The notes beneath the pieces were generated by a model that was given only the letters and a program-made list of their open reading frames with translations, was not told the DNA's origin and made no database searches. From Periweissella fabalis (lineage in GTDB: Bacteria > Bacillota > Bacilli > Lactobacillales > Lactobacillaceae): a stretch of DNA of 64,000 nucleotides. The stretch spans positions 310,001 through 374,000 of the forward strand of contig NZ_JAAXPN010000001.1 in assembly GCF_012396505.1 (NCBI RefSeq). Direction: 5' to 3'. The translations under genes and the position numbers were made by a program. Shown in pieces: positions 43,324 to 52,710 of this stretch (its first letter is position 1; the number at the start of each line of letters is the position of its first letter).

Positions 43324-43479
43324 ATGTCAAAAAAACGAAAAATTCTTTTAAGTATTTTTGTTGGGTGGTTCATCATTGGGTTTATTATCCAACATTTTTT
43401 ACAGTCAGAAAGTCGCTGGTTGTACGCTATTTTGATGGCACCGTTTGGTATTTTAGCGGCAAAATGGTTTGAAGACTGA
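43324..43479 (+). CDS. Small membrane protein (51 aa)
   Basis: The frame reads MSKKRKILLSIFVGWFIIGF, one more hydrophobic stretch (WLYAILMAPFGILAAKWF) and stops at 43479. AAGGG lies 5 bases before the ATG. Two membrane helices with a positively charged N-terminus. No family recognised. It is bounded by terminators on both sides. Confidence 0.6.
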   Translation: MSKKRKILLSIFVGWFIIGFIIQHFLQSESRWLYAILMAPFGILAAKWFED

Positions 43480-43520
43480 TTATCTTATGTTTGAAAACTA
43501 GTATTACTAAAATTGATGTT

Positions 43521-43552
43521 AAGACCAAGAAGCTAGTTTCTTGGTCTTTTTT
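43521..43552 (+). terminator. Terminator
   Basis: The arms AAGACCAAGAA and TTCTTGGTCTTTT around GCTAGT. Confidence 0.8.
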
Positions 43553-43677
43553 GCACTATGGAAAGTGAAAAAAAGAATATCAGCATGTTAAACTTTATCT
43601 TTAAAATTAAAATACAATTAGCTTTTTTGTTTTAAAATGATACAATAATTAGAAATGAATTTGAAAGGGAGAGTTAA

Positions 43678-44847
43678 ATGCTATCTATCGAGCAACAACT
43701 AAATACTTACTTTTCTAAGCAAGCACAACTTTTGCCAGCATCGCCATTAGTACGATTTGACCAACATTTATTCACATTTTCACCCATTCAAGATGTCGAA
43801 TATTTGTATACTAAACAATCTAATCCCGGTCAATATTTTAAACGTCAAGTGTGCTTTCGTCATGTTTATCCAAGTGATACAGTTAATCCATTAGCAACAC
43901 CATTGCAAGTCCTCTATAGTTATCACGATACACAGCGACAGACTCCATATCAAAAATTGCACACCTTACTGATAAACTTATTAGTTAATGAACTTGGATT
44001 CTCAATGGACGATATTTATTTGATTGTGCCAGATATTCCTAATATTATTGGTGGTTTTAAGCCGCTTTGGCCCGCCCATGTGATGCCAATTCCGGCTACC
44101 AGACTGCATTGTAAGCTACCTTTTGCCGGGGATCATTATTATGTCAAAGTGGTCGTTAAATACCATGCTGGCTTGGTGACTGTCGCTAACTTTGTCTTAG
44201 TGGCCTATGATAGTAAAGCTAATAATTGCCTGTTAGATAGTGTCTTTTATCCCGAACGGCTAACAATGCTCCAACAATATGCCTTGAGCTTATACGAGGT
44301 TGCCGCAACTCAAAAACTGTTTACGGCTTTAGAAGCGGTTTTGCCAACTAAGCAACTCGTACACCTAACAATCAGTGAGTTAACCGCCGCTTTGACGCTC
44401 CTTGAACAACTGCCAACTGTAACGGGAGCTAAAAAACACGCCTATACCGTCCGTCGTCTAATCCGGAATGTCTTAACCGAATTAACGGCAGCTGAAATTG
44501 AGCCACAACTTATCTGGGATGTTTTTACACACGTATCCAAGCTAAATGACCAACAAACAGCCAGTTTACAACAAGAGTTAGTCAGTTTTACTAAAAGCAT
44601 TGCCCAGGGGGAACGCCAACTAAAGAAATACGTCCGGCAACAGCAAGATTTACAAGTTGATTCCACACTACTAGACCATATCTATGCATCGTATGGGTTA
44701 CCGCCTGTATTAGCAGTTAAATGGGTACAAGCGCATAAATATACCATCGCAGCAACCATTCTAGCAAGCATAACACCAAGTCGAAATTTCGCTTTTAATT
44801 TCGACGTCACTACTAATCAGTATCATGATCCATTAATCTATCGTTAG
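43678..44847 (+). CDS. Alanyl-tRNA-synthetase-like protein without editing domain
   Basis: A 389-residue protein that follows the N-terminal half of AlaRS: ASPLVRFDQHLFTFSP (AlaRS: SSSLVPHNDPTLLFTN), RQVCFRHVYPSD at 56-67 (motif 2 region, Q-x-C-x-R), DSVFYPERLTMLQQ at 187-200 (motif 3 region, VDTGMGLER), and GAKKHAYTVRRLIRNVL at 230-246 (AlaRS EGRGYVLRRIIRRA). It lacks the editing and C-terminal domains, and catalytic motifs are diverged, so ordinary tRNA charging is unlikely. It is first in an operon with an MFS exporter and two ATP-grasp enzymes. I infer activation or transfer of an amino acid in small-peptide synthesis. Confidence 0.7.
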   Translation: MLSIEQQLNTYFSKQAQLLPASPLVRFDQHLFTFSPIQDVEYLYTKQSNPGQYFKRQVCFRHVYPSDTVNPLATPLQVLYSYHDTQRQTPYQKLHTLLINLLVNELGFSMDDIYLIVPDIPNIIGGFKPLWPAHVMPIPATRLHCKLPFAGDHYYVKVVVKYHAGLVTVANFVLVAYDSKANNCLLDSVFYPERLTMLQQYALSLYEVAATQKLFTALEAVLPTKQLVHLTISELTAALTLLEQLPTVTGAKKHAYTVRRLIRNVLTELTAAEIEPQLIWDVFTHVSKLNDQQTASLQQELVSFTKSIAQGERQLKKYVRQQQDLQVDSTLLDHIYASYGLPPVLAVKWVQAHKYTIAATILASITPSRNFAFNFDVTTNQYHDPLIYR

Positions 44848-44867
44848 GCATTCAGGAGGAAGAGCTT

Positions 44868-46034
44868 ATTTCTAAACACATTCAGTACGCTAAGTTTGTC
44901 TCCTATGGTGGGACATTAGTATTTAATACAATTATTGATTTATGGATTGTACATACGTTTAGTTCGTCTAATATTTTGGGTCAAACAATGGCTATCGCAA
45001 GTTCGGCAACTTTTATTTGTAGTGTCTTTGGTGGCTATATTGCAGATTCAAAATATTTATTGGCCGTGATTAAGGGCATCAACCTTATTTCGGGGATTTT
45101 ATGTCTCGCTTTTGTTGGGCTGTACCACTACCAAACGCACCTTGATCTATGGCAAGTCAATACCGCGGTCTTCTTATTGAATGTCAATGCTTACTTAAGT
45201 TCACCAATTTTTAAAAAAATGGTGAACTTCTTTGTTAAGCGTGAGGCGATGATGACCTTCAATCAAACGATGGCTCTAGGAACGCAAGTTTTAAGTGTCA
45301 CGGTGCCACCAATTAGTACGTTCTTGTATGGCTGGCATTGGTTAAGTTTACCAACGGCGTTCCTATTAAATGGTCTTTCATTTTTTGGGGCTTTTTTCTT
45401 CTTAAAACCATTTACTTTGACTGAGCAACCTAGCCAAAAGTTTGTTGGTTACCGCCAAACATTTAAAAATATTTTTAGTAATCCATCCTTATTACAATTC
45501 TTATTTATGGGCGTGATGTTAAATTTCTTTTTGGCCGGGCTTAATATCTTCTTTCCGATTATGGTGATTCATCAATTACATGAAGGGCATTTGTATGGTG
45601 CGGTTTTAGCGAGTCAAGCAGTTGGTGGAATTGTTGGTTCATACTCAATTTCCAAAATTCCCATTACCAAGAGTTTAACGTTTGAACGTATCGGTTTAGT
45701 GGTAATTTCATTAGTGTTATTACTCCTAACCATCCTCCAAACAATTGCGTTTATCTTTGTGGTCGCGGTTATAATTAGTATTGTCTTATCTCGCTACAAT
45801 ATTGCGTCTCAAACGATTGTTCAACGTGAAGTTGATAGTGCTTTAATCGGGAAGACTTTTTCAGCAATTTTTATCTTTGCTAATATTGCCTCACCAGTTG
45901 GAAATTTATCTTTTGGTTATATTAATGGTGTTTCCATGAATTTAACGTTAATTGTCGTTGCCGTCGGTTTTGTTATTTTCAATTTAATGTGGATTATGAT
46001 TGATCGACGCTATCAAAAAAGGAGTCACGGATGA
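44868..46034 (+). CDS. MFS transporter, apparently initiated at AUU
   Basis: About 388 residues with 11-12 membrane helices. The first ATG in frame (44976) would remove the first helix. Upstream in the same frame the sequence KHIQYAKFVSYGGTLVFN reads as a normal MFS start, and AGGAGGAA at 44854-44861 lies 6 bases before an ATT at 44868; no ATG, GTG or TTG is available at that distance. Initiation at AUU is therefore proposed, or the start codon has mutated. The GGYIADSK loop (about residue 57) is the loop 2-3 motif. It is probably the exporter or immunity pump of the cluster. Its end overlaps the next gene by 4 bp. Confidence 0.75.
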   Translation: MSKHIQYAKFVSYGGTLVFNTIIDLWIVHTFSSSNILGQTMAIASSATFICSVFGGYIADSKYLLAVIKGINLISGILCLAFVGLYHYQTHLDLWQVNTAVFLLNVNAYLSSPIFKKMVNFFVKREAMMTFNQTMALGTQVLSVTVPPISTFLYGWHWLSLPTAFLLNGLSFFGAFFFLKPFTLTEQPSQKFVGYRQTFKNIFSNPSLLQFLFMGVMLNFFLAGLNIFFPIMVIHQLHEGHLYGAVLASQAVGGIVGSYSISKIPITKSLTFERIGLVVISLVLLLLTILQTIAFIFVVAVIISIVLSRYNIASQTIVQREVDSALIGKTFSAIFIFANIASPVGNLSFGYINGVSMNLTLIVVAVGFVIFNLMWIMIDRRYQKRSHG

Positions 46035-47230
46035 ACATTATAATTTTATCACCACTCAGCAGTTCTTACATTGGGGCGTTAACATGGGCGCCCGTTGATG
46101 ACAATACGTACACGTATATTGTTCCAACACGCTTAGTGCATAACTATCAAACTACACAAGCTAATATTAAAATTATCAGTGTCCCTGAATGGAACTATCC
46201 AAACTTATTGCATGCCGTCACTACCATTAATGAGACAACACCAATTAATCATTTAATTCATTATGATGAACATGACGTTGAAGTGGCGGCCCAGCTGCGG
46301 GAAGTCTTTAATGTACCAGGCCAACGGTTAGCGGAAGCGACGTTGTATCGGAATAAGTTTTTGATGAAACAATACGTTGCCCAACGTGGAATTGCTGTAC
46401 CAAAGTATCAAGAAGTATTATCAATTGATGATGTGGCTAGATGGCAGGCAAGCTTTAATGGTACAAGTATTTTAAAACCAATTGATGGCGCCGGGGCCAA
46501 AGGGATTACGGTCTTAACACCGACAACTGACTTGGCTGAAATCATACTTGAAGCAGGTGCGCGATATATTATTGAAGAATACATCGATTGGCCCTTATAT
46601 CACGTCGATGGCTTTATGCAAGGAAATCAATTAGCGTATTTAAATACTTCTAAATATCTTGGCCAAGGTGGCATTAACTATTTAAGTCAGCAAAATTCTG
46701 GTTCAGTTGAAATTGAGCGCACGACATCCTTGGCGGCCAAAATTGAAACCTATGTTAAGCAACTGTTAACTGTTTTACCGCATGATACGGTCATGCTATT
46801 TCACTTAGAAGTCTTTGTTGAGCCTGTTACTGAAACCATTTACTTTTGTGAAATCGGTAACCGCTTAGGTGGTGGCCGCATTAATGAAGAACTCCATGAT
46901 CGTTACGGCATTTGGCCGATTAAAAGCTACTTACATGCGGTTATTAGTGGTGAAGCCGGGGTGGTTGTACCCCAAAATGATGTGCTTCATGGTTTTATCT
47001 TTATCGCACCTGAACATGGGACATTAACTGAATTACCAACAACAATTCCCGTGGTCGGAATTTACGATTACCACGTTTTTGGGAAAGTAGGTAAAGTCTA
47101 TGATGGTAGTAACTCAATTAATCAAGCCGTTATCGCCGTTAGTGTCCGGGATACAACATCCGCCACCGTCTATGCAAAGCTCCGGGAAATTGAACAGTAT
47201 TTAGCGTCGACAATTAAATACATCAAATAG
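46031..47230 (+). CDS. ATP-grasp carboxylate-amine ligase 1
   Basis: A 399-residue ATP-grasp enzyme. The lysine strand ILKPIDGAGAKGI (nucleotide binding), IIEEYIDWPLYHVDGF, and the Mg-binding MLFHLEVFVE plus FCEIGNRLGGGRI are present. Such enzymes form amide bonds through an acyl phosphate. It is coupled to the transporter gene by ATGA. The substrate cannot be read from the sequence; homology to the next gene's product is visible in the last motif. Role in a dipeptide-like product is inferred from the operon. Confidence 0.82.
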   Translation: MNIIILSPLSSSYIGALTWAPVDDNTYTYIVPTRLVHNYQTTQANIKIISVPEWNYPNLLHAVTTINETTPINHLIHYDEHDVEVAAQLREVFNVPGQRLAEATLYRNKFLMKQYVAQRGIAVPKYQEVLSIDDVARWQASFNGTSILKPIDGAGAKGITVLTPTTDLAEIILEAGARYIIEEYIDWPLYHVDGFMQGNQLAYLNTSKYLGQGGINYLSQQNSGSVEIERTTSLAAKIETYVKQLLTVLPHDTVMLFHLEVFVEPVTETIYFCEIGNRLGGGRINEELHDRYGIWPIKSYLHAVISGEAGVVVPQNDVLHGFIFIAPEHGTLTELPTTIPVVGIYDYHVFGKVGKVYDGSNSINQAVIAVSVRDTTSATVYAKLREIEQYLASTIKYIK

Positions 47231-47238
47231 GAGACATC

Positions 47239-48459
47239 ATGAATTATTTTGTTTATAAATACTCGCCGCAAAGCATTCACGCGCAAGCGCTAATTAATAC
47301 TGTGATTGTGGCACCTCGTAATCGGCAAACTGATTATGAACAATATTTTGGCAATCAACTGCCAGCCATGCTTTTCTTAGATGAGCTTAACTTTCAAACT
47401 GTCTTAGCAGCCTTACGCCAACGTACGGATGTCACCAGTGTCAATACGTTAAGTGAACCCGATGGTATGTGGGTGGGGTTAATTGAAGATATCATTCTTA
47501 AACGGCCCTCAAAGTATCTTGAAAATACGCTTAGCAAAGATAAATATTATATGCGTGCTGTCCTTGAAGGGGTTATCCCGCAACCAGAATTCTTGGCACT
47601 AGTCGACGTCACAACTGCTTTAGATTTTGTCCAAACACATGCAAAAGTCATTCTTAAACCGCGCCGTGATGATTCAGCCAGTGGGATTCAAGTACTCGAT
47701 GTGAACACGCAATCATTAGCAGCTATTCAAGCGCAACTAACGACGATTTTAGCTCGCAATCAAGATGGCTACATGTTAGAAACTTTTAATCCGTATCCGC
47801 ATATGTGTACGGTCGATGGTTATGCCGTTGATGGTCAAATTACACGCTTTATTGTGCATGAATATGTCACGCCCATTCTAGCCAGTTTACAAGCTAAGCA
47901 AGCTTTAATAACCCGGACGGCACATTTCTACAGTCGTCATGATTCAAGCATGTTGTCTAAAATTTTTGCATTAACGCAAACGATTATCAGCACGCTAAAT
48001 TTGTGTGATCAAGTAATGCCATTTCATCTGGAGCTATTTTACGATGATAATGGGAATTTAGCTTTTTGTGAACTTGGTAAACGCTTTGGTGGGGGCGGGA
48101 TTTTAGAATTAATTGTTGCCGAAACAGGAGTTGACATTGCCCAAGAATATTGGTTACGCCAAAATGGGGATGTTATTTCAGCTGATGGACCAGTCTGCTT
48201 ACAACCAACACAAATTGTTGCTTGGTACAAAAAATTTGCACCGACCGGTTATTTAACGACCGTACCTACTAGTGATTTAACAACATTGCCGTGGGTTAGT
48301 GCTTTTTATCCCATAGCGCAAGTTAATACGCAAACCCAAGCTAGTCAAAGCATTACTGATTTACTGTTTAAGTTACGCTTTACAGCGGCCGATGAAACCA
48401 CTTTCAGCCGGCATTTAAACCAAATTGAGGCATATGCCCAGCAATATCATTGGTCATAA
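47239..48459 (+). CDS. ATP-grasp carboxylate-amine ligase 2
   Basis: A 406-residue ATP-grasp enzyme, a distant paralogue of the preceding gene. It has VILKPRRDDSASGIQVLD (ATP-binding loop), MLETFNPYPHMCTVDGY and PFHLELFYDDNGNLAFCELG followed by KRFGGGGI (metal site). AGGAG precedes the ATG; 8 bases separate it from ligase 1. Two ligases in succession suggest that the product contains two amide bonds or that they use different partners. It is the last gene of the operon; a strong terminator follows. Confidence 0.82.
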   Translation: MNYFVYKYSPQSIHAQALINTVIVAPRNRQTDYEQYFGNQLPAMLFLDELNFQTVLAALRQRTDVTSVNTLSEPDGMWVGLIEDIILKRPSKYLENTLSKDKYYMRAVLEGVIPQPEFLALVDVTTALDFVQTHAKVILKPRRDDSASGIQVLDVNTQSLAAIQAQLTTILARNQDGYMLETFNPYPHMCTVDGYAVDGQITRFIVHEYVTPILASLQAKQALITRTAHFYSRHDSSMLSKIFALTQTIISTLNLCDQVMPFHLELFYDDNGNLAFCELGKRFGGGGILELIVAETGVDIAQEYWLRQNGDVISADGPVCLQPTQIVAWYKKFAPTGYLTTVPTSDLTTLPWVSAFYPIAQVNTQTQASQSITDLLFKLRFTAADETTFSRHLNQIEAYAQQYHWS

Positions 48460-48461
48460 TC

Positions 48462-48499
48462 AAAAAGCCGTTGAGCTTGTAGGAGTTCAACGGCTTTTT
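48462..48499 (+). terminator. Terminator of the ATP-grasp operon
   Basis: The arms AAAAAGCCGTTGA and TCAACGGCTTTTT. Confidence 0.85.
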
Positions 48500-48670
48500 G
48501 AGTGATATCACCACAATTTAAAAAATTAACAAAAGGGAAAATCAATGGAGTTAATAGCCTGTAGTGGATGTGGCCGGAAAGTATTTTACGCCAAGCATCC
48601 AGCCTCTATGGGAAGCAAGTTGACCTGGTGATTTGTCGTTAATTCCCAGCGACTTAGCATAGCATACATG

Positions 48671-48699
48671 TTGACGCAACGACGGTCCTTAGCTATCAT
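48671..48699 (+). promoter_or_regulatory. Promoter of the Nudix gene
   Basis: TTGACG at 48671-48676, a 17-base spacer, and TATCAT at 48694-48699. Confidence 0.65.
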
Positions 48700-48738
48700 G
48701 AAGGTAGTAAAACTACTGTAACCCAAAGGAGAATTACC

Positions 48739-49216
48739 ATGCCATACCAAGATTCATATATTGCTAAAGTACGCGAAAAAGTCGGTCATGACTTCCTATT
48801 AGTGATGCCTACGATTGATTTACAATCGTGATTTTGATGCATGGGCCTTTCCGGGTGGCTACAACGAACCAGAACTTTCATGGCAAGAAAATGCTGCCCG
48901 TGAAGCATTAGAAGAGGGCGGCGTGCAAATTAATCCCGCTAAACTCCAATTAATTGGGAACGTCGCTGGTAAAAATTATGTTGCTAAATACGCAAACGGC
49001 GATACAACGCAATTATTTACTAATGCCTATCTATGTGAAGAATGGGAAGCTGAAAGTGATACAATTGACACGACAGAAATTGATGCCAAAAAATGGGTGT
49101 CAGCCCGCGAATTAGCCACGACTAAGTTAACCTTTGCCGCCAAAGCAGTCTGGGAAGTGTACCAACAATATCGAGCAACCGGACAAGCATACTCATTGAA
49201 CTTCGAAACAAAATAA
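48739..49216 (+). pseudogene. Nudix hydrolase gene with a frameshift
   Basis: The ATG at 48739 (AAAGGAG upstream) opens MPYQDSYIAKVREKVGHDFLLVMPTI and then a stop at 48829. The homologous continuation LIYNRDFDAWAFPGGYNEP runs in the next frame from 48815. Joining the two at about 48812 gives a normal Nudix protein of about 158 residues with AREALEEGG as the core of the Nudix box; the first Glu of the box is Leu. Either a single-base indel has broken the gene or the base call is wrong. The promoter and ribosome site are intact. Confidence 0.75.
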
Positions 49217-49218
49217 AA

Positions 49219-49253
49219 TAAAGGTCCGTGGATATTACATTCACGGACCTTTT
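49219..49253. terminator. Bidirectional terminator
   Basis: The arms AAAGGTCCGTGGA and TTCACGGACCTTTT. Confidence 0.75.
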
Positions 49254-49273
49254 AAATTCGTCAGATTATTTCA

Positions 49274-49318
49274 CTTTTATATCGTATCTAACCGCTTCTT
49301 GGTACCATTCCTTTTTAA
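49274..49318 (+). repeat. Dispersed repeat pair, copy 2
   Basis: CTTTTATATCGTATCTAACC, then GCTTCTTGGTACCATTCC and CTTTTTAA, similar to 37004-37048. As there, it follows directly after a terminator. Confidence 0.6.
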
Positions 49319-49326
49319 TTGCTTAT

Positions 49327-49437
49327 TCAAATTGAACCAGCAACCGTTTCACCACGCTTGGGTAAATGATGAGTAAAGGTTGTTAGTTCATACATATTTT
49401 CATACATATTTGACCCAATAATTGTTATTTTAGGCAT
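49327..49437 (-). pseudogene. Ribokinase-like (PfkB) N-terminal stub
   Basis: A 36-codon frame with GAGGTGG upstream reads MPKITIIGSNMYENMYELTT, then FTHHLPKRGETVAGS, then stops. This matches only the first strand and loop of PfkB kinases (GSxxxD...P.xGET). The rest of the gene is absent. It lies directly after deoC, where a pentose kinase would make metabolic sense. Clearly truncated. Confidence 0.7.
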
Positions 49438-49445
49438 TAGCCACC

Positions 49446-50114
49446 TCACTTACTAGGTTCGTCATTGACAATCCCTAAAACCGATAGACTACTGCTTGTT
49501 CCTAATCGATCAGCACCAGCACCAATTAATGCTTCCGCCATTTCACGATTACGAATTCCACCAGCAGCTTTAATTTTGATGCGATTATCGACAGCATTTT
49601 TCATGATTTTAACGTCAGCTAAGGTCGCACCACTGGTAGTAAAACCCGTCGAAGTCTTAACATAATCAGCACCGGTATCAGCAACTAAACGACTCGCCAC
49701 CCCAATTTCATTGTCGGTTAGTAAGCCGATTTCAATGATAACTTTAATCACTTTACCAGCACCATGAACAATATCAACGAGTGCTTGGACCTCTTGGCGA
49801 ACTTTATTGTAATGTTCGGCCTTAAATTCACCAATGTTAAAAACCATATCAATTTCGTCGGCACCATTGTAGATAGCATCTTGAGCTTCTGCAACTTTAG
49901 TGGTCGTTGTATTGGCACCTAGTGGAAAGCCTACGACCGTGCCAATTTTTACTGGTGAACCTTTCAAATGTTTGTAAGCATAAGGTACCCAGTACGGATT
50001 GATCACAATGGCATAAAATTGATAGGTCAGTGCTTCCGTAATGAGTTGATCAATGTCGGTTTGGGTAGCATCTGGTTTTAATAGTGTATGATCAAGCAAA
50101 TGATTTAATTGCAT
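49446..50114 (-). CDS. deoC: Deoxyribose-phosphate aldolase
   Basis: A 222-residue class I aldolase splitting deoxyribose 5-phosphate into acetaldehyde and glyceraldehyde 3-phosphate. It has LLDHTLLKPDAT, GAGKVIKVIIEIGLL, YVKTSTGF with the Schiff-base Lys, and AAGGIRN near the C-terminus. AAAGGAGG lies 9 bases before the ATG. A promoter TTTACA-18-TATAAT is at 50149-50178 on the minus strand. The downstream kinase stub suggests a formerly longer operon. Confidence 0.95.
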   Translation of the reverse strand: MQLNHLLDHTLLKPDATQTDIDQLITEALTYQFYAIVINPYWVPYAYKHLKGSPVKIGTVVGFPLGANTTTTKVAEAQDAIYNGADEIDMVFNIGEFKAEHYNKVRQEVQALVDIVHGAGKVIKVIIEIGLLTDNEIGVASRLVADTGADYVKTSTGFTTSGATLADVKIMKNAVDNRIKIKAAGGIRNREMAEALIGAGADRLGTSSSLSVLGIVNDEPSK

Positions 50115-50148
50115 AATACATTTCCTCCTTTATCCGCGTTCCACCGCC

Positions 50149-50178
50149 ATTATAGACAGGTGATTATGTGGGTGTAAA
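50149..50178 (-). promoter_or_regulatory. Promoter of deoC
   Basis: On the minus strand TTTACA (50173-50178), an 18-base spacer, and TATAAT (50149-50154). Confidence 0.6.
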
Positions 50179-50332
50179 TCTGATTTGGCAAACGCAAACT
50201 ACTTGTAAACTGGATGTGAAATACCTGTCAATTAGTTTGTATGATTATTAAAATTAGCTAATAAAATTCAGATAAGCATAGTTAGTGTACAATATTAGAA
50301 TCCACTAATAAAATTTTAAAGGAAGTTAGTGT

Positions 50333-51109
50333 ATGCAACATATAAAAGTTTTTCCAAAGCGTTTAAACATTGGAGATGAAATTCGCGTTATTTCACCCAG
50401 TTCATCAATGGAACGAGTAGGTGGCTTTGAAAATAACATACCTGCTAATGATCAATTTGGCTCGAGCTCAATTAAAGAACGTATTGATGATTTACATGAT
50501 GTATTTGCTGATTCAAACGTTAAAGCAATTCTAACAACGATTGGCGGTTTAAATTCTAATGAGTTGTTACCTTACATTGACTGGGATTTGATTAAGAATA
50601 ATCCTAAGTTTTTTTATCGGCTATTCTGATACCACAAGTTTACATAATGCTATTCGAGCTCAAACAGGTTTGGTTACTTATTACGGACCTTGTTATTCTG
50701 CGTTCAAAATGAAGGAATTGCAAGAATATCAAACATTTAATTGGGAACAGAGCATGTCTATAACCAAGGTTATGCACAAGGGACTATTACTGGTGGTAAC
50801 ATCCAAACTTATAGCGTCCAAGCTGGGACACCATATTTCCCTAATGTTAAAACACCAGTTATTTTTATTGAACAAGCTGAAGGAAGTAAAGCCCTTGAAT
50901 TTTCAAGAGACCTAGCACAAATTCTACAAATACACACTGACATTAAGGGGCTTGTGATTGGTCGTTTTCCAACTGAGAATATTTTAAAAACAATTCCGGT
51001 TATATACCATGTTGATTTTGGTCACACACAACCAATCTTCACATTTCCATTGGGCGGTGAAGTAGAAATTGATACTAGTAAGATGCAAATATCAATTATT
51101 AAAGGCTAA
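50333..51109 (+). pseudogene. Broken S66 (LD-carboxypeptidase/MccF-like) peptidase gene
   Basis: The first frame reads RLNIGDEIRVISPSSSM and TTIGGLNSNELLPYIDW and ends at 50629. The homology goes on in another frame, GYSDTTSLHNAIRAQTGLVT and YYGPCYSAFKMKE, and in a third from about 50741 with TPVIFIEQAEGSK and LVIGRFP. The S66 family has about 330 residues; parts between LNW-like and EHVYNQGY are missing too. LD-carboxypeptidases trim murein tetrapeptides, and MccF relatives cleave peptide-nucleotide antibiotics. At least two frame changes and a deletion make this non-functional. Confidence 0.75.
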
Positions 51110-51197
51110 ATTTAGTGTGATTTTAATTATTTACTTGATGAATACTGGCGTGATTTGAATTTTAGGTAAAAATCAAGCAATAGCCGAAAACACACTA

Positions 51198-51233
51198 AAT
51201 AACCGCCTTGAAAATTTCTTCAAGGCGGTTATT
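51198..51233. terminator. Bidirectional terminator
   Basis: The arms AATAACCGCCTTGAA and TTCAAGGCGGTTATT. Confidence 0.85.
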
Positions 51234-51271
51234 GTCGTATTACAAACGAAAGAGTAGCTATAATACTCTTT

Positions 51272-52534
51272 TTAAGCAATGCAGACTTGTGCTAGTAATT
51301 CTTTTAATAAATCACGCATACCAGGTTGATTCAATTGTAGCTCAATATCATTTGAAATTGAGCTGACATAGTTAACAAATTCATCGTTTGAAATTACCAT
51401 ACTATTGATAAATTCTAAAATATTGGTTGAAAGAGTGATTTCAACTTTTTGATCGAGTGTTAAATTTGCTTGATAAGCATCTGGGAATAATTCAGCTCGC
51501 AAAACATCATGCATAATTTGGCCATCAAGATCCCATGAAGCACTTTCAATTTGTAGTTGGTAACAGTAATTAGCTAACTTGAATAACTCATGCATCCGCG
51601 ATGTAAATTCCGCTTCACTCATTGTGAGTAAGCCATCATGGTGGTCACGGAATAACATAATTAACGTCGCAAAATAGTTATCAAATGCCACAGTTGCATT
51701 AAATTGCAAATCATTATCTATAAGCACATAGGTAGTCCCACGTTCAAAGAAATACTTAGGTTGGGGATCGACATTAATCGCTTGTGTATACGTAATAATC
51801 GCTTGATCATACTGACCAGCTGTTCGTAATTCAGCGGCTTGATTACTCAATTCAGCTGCGTAATCAATTGGTTCGGCTTTTTCTAAAATATCCGTAATTC
51901 CGGCCATATCTGATACGTGAGGCGTTAAGTCATCGGTGGTCACGTTTTCTGGTTCATACTTAGCCATCGCATCAGCAAAGGCCACTAATAAATCCCGAGC
52001 GTCGGGAGTATCAAATAAAACCACTTGGTCTTCCGTTAATGTATTAGCAAATGTGTTATATAACTTGGCATTTGCCATCAATTTCTTAATGAAGGCAAAT
52101 AAGTTAGCGTAGTTCGAAAATAACTCGGTTGGTGCCTTGGCAGGTAATTCACCATCTTCATCGGCAAAAGTTGCCAATGTTAAATCACGCATTTCATCAA
52201 GAAAAGGGCGGTTGGCTTTATCAACAAATAGCATAATGTAACATTCATTTAGTTGACGGACATTTTGATAAAGTTTTTCCAGTAACGGTACTTTTTCAGC
52301 ACTATCAGTTGGTAAATCAAGGTATGCTCGATATTCGGTTAAACAATATGTCAACATATCACGAAAGGCATATTGCGCATTTTGTTTAAAGTATTCTGGT
52401 TCAGGGGCATTAATGTATGTAAGTGCCCGATCTAAGTAGTAATTGGGATTGTTGTCGCTGTTAATTGCGTAATTAAAAAAATTAAGGTCTTCATTCAGGG
52501 GTGTATTTTCAGATTCATTAAGCTTACTGTCCAT
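51272..52534 (-). CDS. TPR-like repeat protein of unknown function
   Basis: A 420-residue acidic, all-helical soluble protein. Two copies of a module are visible: FFNYAINSDNNPNYYLDRAL (about 19-38) and ITYTQAINVDPQPKYFFERG (about 246-265), each followed by a region with AxxDYxxxL/AFDNYFATL. The pattern is of tetratricopeptide type. No enzymatic motif or signal peptide. AAAGGAG lies 8 bases before the ATG. Probably an intracellular scaffold; function unknown. Confidence 0.7.
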   Translation of the reverse strand: MDSKLNESENTPLNEDLNFFNYAINSDNNPNYYLDRALTYINAPEPEYFKQNAQYAFRDMLTYCLTEYRAYLDLPTDSAEKVPLLEKLYQNVRQLNECYIMLFVDKANRPFLDEMRDLTLATFADEDGELPAKAPTELFSNYANLFAFIKKLMANAKLYNTFANTLTEDQVVLFDTPDARDLLVAFADAMAKYEPENVTTDDLTPHVSDMAGITDILEKAEPIDYAAELSNQAAELRTAGQYDQAIITYTQAINVDPQPKYFFERGTTYVLIDNDLQFNATVAFDNYFATLIMLFRDHHDGLLTMSEAEFTSRMHELFKLANYCYQLQIESASWDLDGQIMHDVLRAELFPDAYQANLTLDQKVEITLSTNILEFINSMVISNDEFVNYVSSISNDIELQLNQPGMRDLLKELLAQVCIA

Positions 52535-52710
52535 GTTAAAACTCCTTTGAAATGTTGATTTTGTATTAATTGTAACATATGTTATTTATAAGTGTATAAT
52601 GGCAACCATGCAAAAATCACTCGTCAGATACAAAAAGTGCTTGTTTTTTTACAGATATAATTATAATATTTTAATAAAATTAGAATATTATGAGAGATAG
52701 ATGGTGGTAT

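Noticed and set aside
48545..48631. 28-codon frame with a CxxC pair (ACSGCGRK)
   Set aside because: It has a fair ribosome site but is very short and has no neighbour or family to support it.
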